A stretch of DNA of 22,871 nt from positions 1 to 22,871 of the IMG/VR virus record IMGVR_UViG_3300012936_000186; one strand, 5' to 3'. This DNA comes from a virus. Positions within the stretch are counted from its first letter, which is position 1, and each line of letters opens with the position of its first letter. The position numbers and the translations under genes are program-made. The notes under the pieces are model-generated. The model was not told the origin of the DNA, ran no database searches, and was given only the letters and a program-made list of their open reading frames with translations. Positions 1 through 7,100 of the stretch are shown here, piece by piece.

Positions 1-1
1 A

Positions 2-1414
2 GAAATAGAACAATTTGTAAATAATCTAGTGCCTACAGATGTAGGAGTAGATAATGTTGGCGATTATGTTGTACGTTACGAAGGATTTACAGATGAATGT
101 AATGACGGACACGATGACAATTCTATAGATGATGTTTACGCAGATGCTTATCAAGACTTTGACAACAGACAAGGTCAGGAAGCAATGGTTAGAGGTGTAG
201 CATACGATGAACTTGGCTGTGATAATAATCCTGTGTTGTATAGTGTGTACAAAAATATCAATGAAGCAGTAAACCCAGATAAGATGACTGGTGATGAAAT
301 GAGGGAGTTATTGGATAAGAAACATTCATGGGACGATGGCATCCACAATCCAGAATTTATAAATGATGTAAGACGTCACAACTGGGTTTTAATAGACAAT
401 TACCCACTTGCTAAACTGGGTAGTGTAGAAGATCCTTATGATAGAATAATAGACACAGATGATGATTATGCTATGAGAGACTCAGATTTGTCAGAGCCCA
501 TTGTGATTGCTCCTGACAGAAAAAGTGTTATGGACGGAAATCACAGAGTACACAAAGCAAGGGAAATGGGTAAAACTCACTTACCAGCATACTTTCCAAT
601 GATAAAAGAAAACAAGTTTAACTTTAAATTAATAGACAATGAAATTACAGAAGGCAGATTGCTAAGGACTACCAATAACTTTAAAAAATTAACTGGACGT
701 GATGTAGCAGATTTACTATACTTAAACAGTTTGGTTATATACATTATGGCAAAAGATTCCAAGCAGTCAGATTTTGCACTAGGGTATGCCAGAAAAACAA
801 CACAATATGGTAATTACACTTTGTTTAGAACACATGCTACAGACATGTATTTGCTGTCATATATTGTAAATGATCCAGATTCCAAACAAATAAAATTAAA
901 AGACAGTATTTTTAGTAAACGATTTTTAAAAAGTTGCAAGTTCCAACCTAAAGAACATTCCAAATTCTTTTACAAACTTGCTACACAAGGCAAAGTACCA
1001 TTGGCTACAACATACTTTATGAGTTTGGAAAAACAAATTAAAATAAATGATTCCAGATATAAATCCTGGAGAAGAATGGCAGTGGATTGGGAACATTTAA
1101 AATACAGATCCAGACAATATATTGTAGCAAAAATTATACAGGAGTTTAGACGAATTGCTGTAACAAGCGAATTAGTTAGCAACCTTCAAACAATGACAAA
1201 ATATAGAAGTTATGATATCACTGACAAGTACAGCAGAAAACCTAGTACTGGTAGAAAAGTTGCTGGAGCAGTTGCTGGAGCAGTTGCAGGTGGATACGCA
1301 GGTAAAAAGATTGCTAAAAAATTAGGTAAAGATTCTGATAAATATAAGAAAGCAGGTGCAGGTATAGGAGCCATAGCAGGTTACTGGGCCGGAGGAAGAC
1401 AAAGACAAAAATGA
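2..1414 (+). CDS. ParB-like domain protein with C-terminal glycine zipper (5' partial)
   Basis: The reading frame is open from base 2 with no stop, so the gene starts upstream of the window; the GTG at 29 is only an internal codon. About 470 residues are visible. The nt 485-610 region has a ParB/sulfiredoxin-like fold signature: a strand (PIVIAPDRKSVM), then DGNHRVHKAREMG with the GxHR-type box at about nt 533-550. The middle (nt 640-1200) is a basic, aromatic helical region I do not recognise. The C-terminus (nt 1258-1400) is a Gly/Ala zipper (AGAVAGAVAGGYAGKKI and AGAGIGAIAGYWAGG), a pattern common in membrane-inserting segments. It overlaps the next gene by ATGA, so the two are translationally coupled. 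ParB-like modules without a partner ParA also occur in phage nucleases and modification proteins, so DNA segregation is not implied. A second ParB-like module lies in the 11046 gene. The fold call is moderately sure; the function is unknown. Confidence 0.75.
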   Translation, partial: EIEQFVNNLVPTDVGVDNVGDYVVRYEGFTDECNDGHDDNSIDDVYADAYQDFDNRQGQEAMVRGVAYDELGCDNNPVLYSVYKNINEAVNPDKMTGDEMRELLDKKHSWDDGIHNPEFINDVRRHNWVLIDNYPLAKLGSVEDPYDRIIDTDDDYAMRDSDLSEPIVIAPDRKSVMDGNHRVHKAREMGKTHLPAYFPMIKENKFNFKLIDNEITEGRLLRTTNNFKKLTGRDVADLLYLNSLVIYIMAKDSKQSDFALGYARKTTQYGNYTLFRTHATDMYLLSYIVNDPDSKQIKLKDSIFSKRFLKSCKFQPKEHSKFFYKLATQGKVPLATTYFMSLEKQIKINDSRYKSWRRMAVDWEHLKYRSRQYIVAKIIQEFRRIAVTSELVSNLQTMTKYRSYDITDKYSRKPSTGRKVAGAVAGAVAGGYAGKKIAKKLGKDSDKYKKAGAGIGAIAGYWAGGRQRQK

Positions 1415-1896
1415 AAATAAACGATATTATATTAGAAAAACTAGATCAAGCCGCGGTTGACCAGGTTGCCACGTCTTTAAAATCAAGTCCTGATCCAGAA
1501 GCTCAATTAACATATTACCATTTACAACGTGAAAGAGGTAACCCTGCTCATGTTAGTGTTGACTCTGCACAGCAAGTAGCAGAAAGAAAAGCCAAACTAC
1601 AAATGAAGCAAATAGAGGATATGAAAAAAAATAAGGAAGATCCTAATAATAAATTAAAACTTAAAAATAATGATGAAGTAAAGCAATATAGTGATAATTT
1701 CCGTGGAAATCAGTATGTTACTATAGCAAGAAAAGGATTACCTACAGAGTTAAAAGCATATTTACCTATTATAGACGAAGTAAATCCAGAAAAATTTTTA
1801 AAAGGAAACTGGAAAATAGGCGATAACCTTGCTAATCTAGGCGGTATTCAACAAATTAAAACACAGTCCAAATTAGGACGTAGTGTAAATCAATAG
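1411..1896 (+). CDS. Small putative internal head protein with capsid-targeting-like N-terminus
   Basis: This 161-residue protein starts at an ATG that overlaps the previous stop (ATGA). The N-terminus MKINDIILE|K matches the pattern of T4 internal-protein capsid-targeting peptides: a short amphipathic helix ending in I-L-E, the (L/I)xE recognised by the gp21 prohead protease. The body is a charged helical stretch rich in Lys, Gln and Glu (about residues 45-95), followed by a compact C-terminal part (NFRGNQYVTIARKGLP through KGNWKIGDNLANLGG). No enzyme motif is seen. I infer a capsid-internal virion protein from the tag and from the similarly tagged neighbours; the family is not recognised. 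Confidence 0.75.
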   Translation: MKINDIILEKLDQAAVDQVATSLKSSPDPEAQLTYYHLQRERGNPAHVSVDSAQQVAERKAKLQMKQIEDMKKNKEDPNNKLKLKNNDEVKQYSDNFRGNQYVTIARKGLPTELKAYLPIIDEVNPEKFLKGNWKIGDNLANLGGIQQIKTQSKLGRSVNQ

Positions 1897-1925
1897 ATAA
1901 TAACTCCCATTAAAGACACAATTTA

Positions 1926-1933
1926 GATAAATA
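1926..1933 (+). promoter_or_regulatory. T4-type late promoter (GATAAATA)
   Basis: Exact GATAAATA 46 nt before the ATG at 1980. T4 late promoters have TATAAATA at about -10 with no -35 box, and NATAAATA is the variant expected in marine T4-like phages. It is followed by a leader hairpin and a strong AGGAG ribosome site at 1968-1972. Confidence 0.8.
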
Positions 1934-1942
1934 AATGTAACG

Positions 1943-1957
1943 GCGATATTTTATCGC
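1943..1957 (+). promoter_or_regulatory. Leader hairpin of the first small late gene
   Basis: GCGATA (1943-1948), loop TTT, TATCGC (1952-1957): a perfect 6-bp stem between the late promoter and the ribosome binding site. It is placed like the hairpin at 2302-2315, with 9 nt after the promoter motif in both. A 5' mRNA-stabilising role is inferred. Confidence 0.55.
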
Positions 1958-1979
1958 TAAACATTTTAGGAGAAATATA

Positions 1980-2228
1980 ATGGCACAAGCAAACCCAAAT
2001 GCTGACGTAAGAGCGGCAAACGGACTAGTTGGTACAACTCATATTCTTTCAGTAACAGACGTTTCAGTTGTTTCAGTTGCGGCGGCTTGTTTAGAAGCAC
2101 AAAACGAAGGTTTTGTAGTTGTAGCAGTTGAAGATGACGTTACAAATGACGGATGTCACATCGCTTTACAAGGCGGAGCGGCAACACCTTCAATCACAGG
2201 TACCTCACTAGTTGTAACATTTAGTTAA
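1980..2228 (+). CDS. Small abundant virion protein (hypothetical)
   Basis: This 82-residue protein begins MAQANPNADVRAANG and has no signal peptide. It looks like a small alpha/beta or beta-rich domain (THILSVTDVSVVSVAAACLE, then EGFVVVAVEDDV, and ITGTSLVVTFS at the end). Its start is fixed by TAGGAGA at 1967-1973. It is a single-gene unit with its own late promoter, leader hairpin and rho-independent terminator, the arrangement expected for a protein made in high copy late in infection, such as a capsid decoration or minor head or tail protein. No similarity to a named family is recognised. The role is inferred from context only. Confidence 0.8.
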   Translation: MAQANPNADVRAANGLVGTTHILSVTDVSVVSVAAACLEAQNEGFVVVAVEDDVTNDGCHIALQGGAATPSITGTSLVVTFS

Positions 2229-2244
2229 GTTTTAACAACTTTAT

Positions 2245-2274
2245 AAAAAAGGGCATTTTACATGCCCTTTTTTT
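2245..2274 (+). terminator. Strong intrinsic terminator
   Basis: GGGCAT (2251-2256), loop TTTAC, ATGCCC (2262-2267), preceded by A6 and followed by T7. It closes the 1980-2228 unit. The A and T flanks would let it work in both directions. Confidence 0.92.
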
Positions 2275-2284
2275 ATCTTGAAAA

Positions 2285-2292
2285 GATAAATA
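2285..2292 (+). promoter_or_regulatory. T4-type late promoter (GATAAATA)
   Basis: Exact GATAAATA 45 nt before the ATG at 2338 and 10 nt after the T-tract of the previous terminator. Confidence 0.8.
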
Positions 2293-2301
2293 AAAGTAAC
2301 A

Positions 2302-2315
2302 GCGATATAAATCGC
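2302..2315 (+). promoter_or_regulatory. Leader hairpin of the second small late gene
   Basis: GCGAT (2302-2306), loop ATAA, ATCGC (2311-2315). Same stem core and same position relative to the late promoter as 1943-1957, but a different loop and different flanks. AGGAG at 2326-2330 follows. Confidence 0.55.
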
Positions 2316-2337
2316 GAAAGTAATTAGGAGAATTAAA

Positions 2338-2607
2338 ATGGCACAAGCAGATAGAAGAGCGGCGGCGGCTGGTGAGTTTATTGGTAAAGACGTATTCCTT
2401 AAGAGTTTTACTCAGCAATCAGGAAATATTAGTGCGGCACAATTAACAGCATTAGTTAGCTCAGTCCAAAACTTAAACCTTTCAGTATTAAAAGTTGGCG
2501 ACTTTACAGCAGACAGTCAAGCAGTTGTAAACTTTATTGTTGAAGGTGCTGACAACCTAGCAAACGGTGACATCGCAGGTCACGTTATTGCAGACGTTAG
2601 TTTCTAA
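2338..2607 (+). CDS. Small abundant virion protein (hypothetical)
   Basis: An 89-residue protein beginning MAQADRRAAAAGEFIGKDVF. It has a helix-rich first half (ISAAQLTALVSSVQNLNLSV) and a strand-rich end (AVVNFIVEGADNL, then GHVIADVSF). The start is fixed by AGGAG at 2326-2330. Like its upstream neighbour it is a monocistronic late unit with a leader hairpin and terminator. The shared MAQ start and unit architecture suggest a similar expression class, but clear paralogy between the two proteins is not visible by eye. The family is not recognised; an abundant structural role is inferred from the transcription signals. Confidence 0.8.
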   Translation: MAQADRRAAAAGEFIGKDVFLKSFTQQSGNISAAQLTALVSSVQNLNLSVLKVGDFTADSQAVVNFIVEGADNLANGDIAGHVIADVSF

Positions 2608-2625
2608 GTTTTTTTAAACTTATTT

Positions 2626-2654
2626 AAAAAGGCAGTTTTTTACTGCCTTTTTTT
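2626..2654 (+). terminator. Strong intrinsic terminator
   Basis: GGCAGT (2631-2636), loop TTTTT, ACTGCC (2642-2647), with A5 upstream and T7 downstream. It ends the 2338-2607 unit. Confidence 0.92.
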
Positions 2655-2668
2655 ATGACAGAAAAAAA

Positions 2669-2676
2669 GATAAATA
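2669..2676 (+). promoter_or_regulatory. T4-type late promoter (GATAAATA)
   Basis: Exact GATAAATA 30 nt before the ATG at 2707. A short AT-only inverted repeat (CTATT, loop AAG, AATAG at 2677-2689) follows immediately. If transcription starts about 6 nt after the motif, that repeat would be only partly transcribed. Confidence 0.8.
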
Positions 2677-2706
2677 CTATTAAGAATAGCAACATAGGAG
2701 AACAAC

Positions 2707-3078
2707 ATGGCGCAAACTAAAGTAAATCCAGTATGGGTTGACGAGGAAAACTTTTTTATAGGTTTAACTCCTTCATTTGTAGAAATTGGTTTTGGTGCGG
2801 CTGTAAATGCCAAAACTGGGCCAACTAGCACAATCCAAACAGTTATTCATGCCATACAAAATGAAAACGTAACTATTCTTGGGCATAGTGCATTGTATGA
2901 TACTAATCAGTCAATGGCTATTATGATTCAGGATGAAAAAGGTACAGATACATGGGACGGTTCAAACAGTGAAACTTTTGCCGCTCACTTGGAAGACGTT
3001 ATTCAAGCACTAGGAACAGTTGACGGTGTCAACTTAGCAAGTGCTACAGTTACAGCAAAAACATTTGAATTAGCATAA
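2707..3078 (+). CDS. Small virion protein (hypothetical)
   Basis: A 123-residue protein beginning MAQTKVNPVWVDEENFFIG, with AGGAG at 2696-2700. It has an acidic, mixed alpha/beta composition: a helix around IQTVIHAIQNENVTILGH, a strand around SMAIMIQDEK, a helix around FAAHLEDVIQALGTV, and a strand at ATVTAKTFELA. It is the third consecutive late promoter-gene-terminator unit. No signal peptide, membrane segment or enzyme motif is seen. It is probably a minor structural protein; the family is unknown to me. Confidence 0.8.
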   Translation: MAQTKVNPVWVDEENFFIGLTPSFVEIGFGAAVNAKTGPTSTIQTVIHAIQNENVTILGHSALYDTNQSMAIMIQDEKGTDTWDGSNSETFAAHLEDVIQALGTVDGVNLASATVTAKTFELA

Positions 3079-3097
3079 TAACTTATTCTTATTTTAG

Positions 3098-3126
3098 AAA
3101 GGGGACTTTTTAGTCCCTTTTCTTTT
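3098..3126 (+). terminator. Intrinsic terminator
   Basis: GGGACT (3102-3107), loop TTTT, AGTCCC (3112-3117), extendable by flanking A/T pairs and followed by TTTTCTTTT. It ends the 2707-3078 unit. Confidence 0.9.
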
Positions 3127-3150
3127 GACTGACATTTCTTCAACAAATCT

Positions 3151-3158
3151 GATAAATA
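3151..3158 (+). promoter_or_regulatory. T4-type late promoter (GATAAATA)
   Basis: Exact GATAAATA 30 nt before the preferred ATG at 3189. It is the likely driver of the long operon that follows, since no terminator is seen after 3593. Confidence 0.78.
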
Positions 3159-3188
3159 GTGTAATACAGATTAAGATTGGAGACACAG

Positions 3189-3593
3189 ATGGTTGGACAA
3201 AGATCAGGAGCAATGGGAAGTTCGGAAGTAGTTTCCGGAAACATTGAGTTTTATACATTGTTTACAACTATGGATATTACTAGAACAGGTGATTATTCAG
3301 ATAACACACAAAAAGATTTCGAAAGTATTGTACAGGTAATTGGTTTGAGAGCTCAGCCAGTTGTAATGAATAACCCAGTACAATTAAATGGTGTAGGTGC
3401 AAATGTATTAGAAAATTATGGAGCACCTAGTATCACTGGAGCAGGTTTTATTTTTAAATTTGCTTTTGAAAGAGAAGGAGTTCACACAGTTGATACACTT
3501 AAAGATGAACTAGATGGTATAGTTTTAAATGCTGGTACAGTAGATACTAAAAGTTCAATTAATATGGAATTTACTAAACAAGACTTATTATAG
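3189..3593 (+). CDS. Conserved-type T4-like phage virion protein (hypothetical)
   Basis: A 134-residue protein beginning MVGQRSGAMGSSEVVSGN. The ATG at 3189 is preferred over an in-frame TTG at 3177, because TTG lies inside the GGAG ribosome site (3179-3182) that serves the ATG. Sequence features (IEFYTLFTTMDITRTGDYSD, KDFESIVQVIGLRAQPVVM, and a C-terminal FIFKFAFEREGVHTVDTL) resemble, from memory, small structural proteins of marine T4-like phages. That resemblance is not verified here. It is strand-rich with no membrane segment. It follows a late promoter and has only 8 nt before the next ORF with no terminator, so it probably heads the operon running through 12836. Confidence 0.78.
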   Translation: MVGQRSGAMGSSEVVSGNIEFYTLFTTMDITRTGDYSDNTQKDFESIVQVIGLRAQPVVMNNPVQLNGVGANVLENYGAPSITGAGFIFKFAFEREGVHTVDTLKDELDGIVLNAGTVDTKSSINMEFTKQDLL

Positions 3594-3601
3594 AGAATAC
3601 A

Positions 3602-3841
3602 ATGCCTAAAAAGAGTGAACCCAAAACACAAATAAAGCCTTATATAGAGGATGGAAATATAGAAGCACATATAATTGCTGATATGTTAAGAATAGAAAGC
3701 ATCACTGCTGAGATAAGAGAATTCAAAGAAGTTACTAAACATAGATTAGACAAATTAGAAAATTGGATAATTGCTATTGTTGGATTAACATTTACAACTC
3801 TCGTCAGTATAGTAGTTGCATTAGTTACAAGTTTAATATGA
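3602..3841 (+). CDS. Small coiled-coil plus C-terminal membrane protein, XhlA-like (candidate holin)
   Basis: A 79-residue protein. Residues 20-52 form an amphipathic, coiled-coil-like helix (IADMLRIESITAEIREFKEV, then HRLDKLENW). Residues 53-79 are a strongly hydrophobic membrane segment (IIAIVGLTFTTLVSIVVALV) ending in TSLI. This order of a charged helix, a Lys-Leu-Glu-x-Trp turn and a terminal membrane span matches the haemolysin XhlA/holin-like architecture. A membrane role in lysis, or anchoring of an injected protein, is possible; neither is shown. The ribosome site is weak (AGAGAA). The stop overlaps the next ATG (ATGA), coupling it to the basic tagged protein downstream. Confidence 0.75.
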   Translation: MPKKSEPKTQIKPYIEDGNIEAHIIADMLRIESITAEIREFKEVTKHRLDKLENWIIAIVGLTFTTLVSIVVALVTSLI

Positions 3842-4122
3842 GATTAGAAGAGTTTGCAGACCAAATTTTAGAAGGCAGAATGGTTTGGCGTAAGATGGGA
3901 AACAAAGTCAAACGTGCTGTCAGATGTACTTCAGGTCCTAGAAGGGGACGTGTTGTTGCAACAGTTAGTCAGTGTGCAAAACCAATTAATATTAAAAAAA
4001 GATTAACACTTAAAAAAACTAAAGCAAGAATGGGTAGCAGAATGACAAGGAAAGCCCAAAGAACTAAAAGAGTTAATCCTGCAAGTAGAAGATTAAAAAC
4101 ACTTAACAAGAGAAAGTTTTAA
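3838..4122 (+). CDS. Very basic tagged internal protein with paired-Cys module
   Basis: A 94-residue protein. The ATG at 3838 overlaps the upstream stop and gives MRLEEFADQILE|GRM, a capsid-targeting-like peptide ending in I-L-E. A longer ORF from 3763 is only out-of-frame read-through of the membrane gene. The rest is extremely rich in Lys and Arg. It contains a Cys-paired motif (RCTSGPRRGRVVATVSQC, about residues 29-46) and then an Arg/Lys tail (KKTKARMGSRMTRKAQRTKR onwards). I infer a DNA-binding internal head protein, cut after residue 12 by the prohead protease. It overlaps the giant gene by TAATG. Confidence 0.82.
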   Translation: MRLEEFADQILEGRMVWRKMGNKVKRAVRCTSGPRRGRVVATVSQCAKPINIKKRLTLKKTKARMGSRMTRKAQRTKRVNPASRRLKTLNKRKF

Positions 4123-7100
4123 TGAAGCCTAAAGATTTTAGATCTATAGAAAGTATTCTTAAAGAGTACTCTATGAAGCCTGGAAGGACTCCTCCAACAC
4201 CTGTAAAAGATCTAGGTTTGAATGTTGCAAAAGCAACAGCATCAAAGGCCAAAGAATTGCAAAACATAGCAAAACGAGGTTCAGATATAGGTTCCAAATT
4301 TGCAATGGCATCTTCTGGAAAAGGAGGATCTTTTTTCCCTACTGCATCTAAGTCCATAGCAACTGGCAACCAGCCTAAAACATATAAACCAGTAAAAGCA
4401 AAAGACTTAAAATTAGACGATCAATTTGCAGACAAAGAAGGCAAGCCATTAAAAGTAATATCACCTCATAAAATGGTAAGCACAGCAAACCCAAATGATG
4501 TTGAAGATGTTGTGTTAGTACAAGACCCAGAAGGAAAAAATGAACCTATTGCATTAGACCCTGAAACAGACATCAAAGTTTCAGAAGGAAAACTTAGTAA
4601 AATAGCCAGCCGTAAAGGTAAAAAATTAAAAGTAAAAGATCTCAAAGCCAAAATTAAAAAACTGTCCAGAAAAAGACTAAAAGAAGCACCAGCAGAACTT
4701 TTTGAAATAAATTTTAACAAAAAAGAAGTAGCTCAAGAGGCATTGGACATGCCTGTACGATGTGGCTTTGAAGCAGAAACATTCTTTTATAATGTGTCAG
4801 GTGGTTCAGGTGAATACATAGATGACATGAGTGTGTCAGACTTTGAATACGAATATGGTGATTTACCAGATAGTGCTTATGAGTACTATGAGGACTGGTT
4901 GCGAGAAAAAGCCGCTGATGAGTATTTGGAAGGATACATAGATTCCTGGATATCAGAAAATCGTGACGAAGACGAGTGGATAGATGAGTTTATGACTTCA
5001 GGTGATGGTCCCACAATGGATGCTGTGGAAGAATACAGAGACCAAATGAAAGAAGATGATCCAGCCGAATATGAAAATCGTGAAGAGGATGGATGGGAAG
5101 ATGAAAACTGGGCAAGAGATTATATCAATGAGGAATATGAAACAGAGTACATAAATTTTCTGGAAGATATAGCCAGAGAAGATGATGATGTATTTGAAGA
5201 GGCTTTAGAAGAAGCCAGATCTGATTACAGCATGGACGAGTATGTTTCAGATCAGTATTACAGTTTAAGCAGTTTTCTAGATGACTTTGGTGTGGAATAT
5301 AATTATGGTGGAAGCCTGGAAGGTGTTGCTGAAGAATTAAACTCCTGGATAAAAGATAATAGTAAGTATGATGATTATCCAGAAACTGGTGACTATGGTG
5401 ATACTTACACTACAACAGGTTATGCAGTTGAGTCAGATAGCAGTATAGATGCAGATGAAGGTAAAGGTGCTGAACTTATTTCACCAGTTTTTGAATCTCC
5501 CAGAGAGATGCTAAGTGAAATGAAAAGTTTATTTGGGTGGGCAGAAGATAATTTTGGTACAAACAGTACTACTGGACTTCATGTTACAATGAGTTGGCAA
5601 GGTGAACCCAGAGGTGGCTCAGAGAAAAACGGACCCAACAAAGTTAAAATGGCATTACTATTAGGTGATTTATATTTGCTTAAATTGTTCAACAGATTAT
5701 CAAACAGTTATACCAGAAGTCAATATAAAAGTTTACTAAAACAAGCAGAAAAAATTAAGCAGGGAGACATGGACAGTTTCTTAAAATTACAGTCTGCATT
5801 AGAAAAAGGTGTAAGTCCTGATAAAATGATGTCTATTCATTTTAAAGACAGACAGAAAGATGATAAATCTGGCAACCAACTGATAGAATTCAGAATTATG
5901 GGTGGTACAGATTACCAAAATATGTATGAGCATATTGTAAAAACTGTTATAAGATATGCTACTGTAATGAAAGCAGGATATGACGATAAGGCTTACCTTA
6001 AAGATTATGGTCATGCTATGTTTAGATTGCTTAAAAAAGCAAAAGAAATAGATCCTAAAGAATTAGAACAATATGATTTAGACTCTCCAATTTTACAATC
6101 AGCAAAAAATATTGCTGGAAAATCAGATATGACTGTGATACTTCATAATTTTGATGTTAGTGTTATAAATTTAAGAGAGTATGAGCAACTTAACCAACCA
6201 GATGCTGACAAGCAATGGAAACAGGAAATAGCAGATTATGAAAAAGGCACTGGTGAAAAAGTTGAAATAGAAGAAGCACCTGTTGAGATTGGTGAACCAA
6301 TTACAGGATATATAATGCCTTCAGCCACAGCACCTAGCAGAAGAGCACCAGGCGTACTTCAGAAGGCACAGAAAAGTTTTGCCAGAGGTTTTAGTTTGTT
6401 GGCACAAAATATAGCAGAAGAGAAAAACACAGCAGATCCTAAAGCCAAAGATATTGCTAATTTTAGAAAATATATTAAGCAATTATCATTAGATGAACAA
6501 GGGTTAGCAAAATTAATACAACGAGATGTCACAGATAACGACAATAATGCCTCTGAAAATGATGCCATTAGATTACAGATGGTTAAAAAAGGTGTAGCAA
6601 AATTACTTAGAAAAGATATAATAACAGTTCCAGACTTTTTTAAACACCAGGACCTAGATAAAGTTGTAGACAGTATGTGGCAGTTCTTCCAGTCAGATGA
6701 TGCAAAAGATAATAAAGTAATAGATCAATTAGCAGACTTGTTTACACAAATAAATCCCAGACTTAAAAACAGAAAACCAGAAGTATTTAGAACTATAGTA
6801 CAACTTAGTAAGAAAAGACAAAAAAATGATTTATTCAGATACATCAAGGATGCTGGTTATGGTGCTGATGTAACTTTAATTACCCCTAATATGATTTCTG
6901 ATAGCAAAGCGATATCTAAATTGTACAAATTTTTAGAGCCATATCAAGGTTATGATCACCCAACAAGTAGAGATCATCATATTAATATCAGAAGTGATGA
7001 TAACTATGCTACAGTATTCCAGTATAGTATGGTACAAAAACTCAGAAACAGATTAGCCTATCTAAAAAATCTTGGTACCACAGATAAAGACAAATATGCT

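Noticed and set aside
29-31. GTG as the start of the first gene.
   Set aside because: The frame is open from base 2 and there is no ribosome site before the GTG, so the gene is 5'-truncated by the window.
1337-1344. GATAAATA inside the first gene.
   Set aside because: It lies in coding sequence (codons for Asp-Lys-Tyr) 66 nt before the next start, in a very AT-rich background; it may be chance, so it was not listed as a promoter.
2228-2338. Small RNA gene between the small late genes.
   Set aside because: The structure is fully explained by a rho-independent terminator, a late promoter and a leader hairpin.
3177-3179. TTG start for the fourth small late gene.
   Set aside because: It overlaps the GGAG site, which is correctly spaced for the ATG at 3189.
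3763-3837. Longer N-terminus (75 nt) for the basic tagged protein.
   Set aside because: It is out-of-frame translation of the membrane gene; the ATG at 3838 gives the ATGA overlap and the tag.
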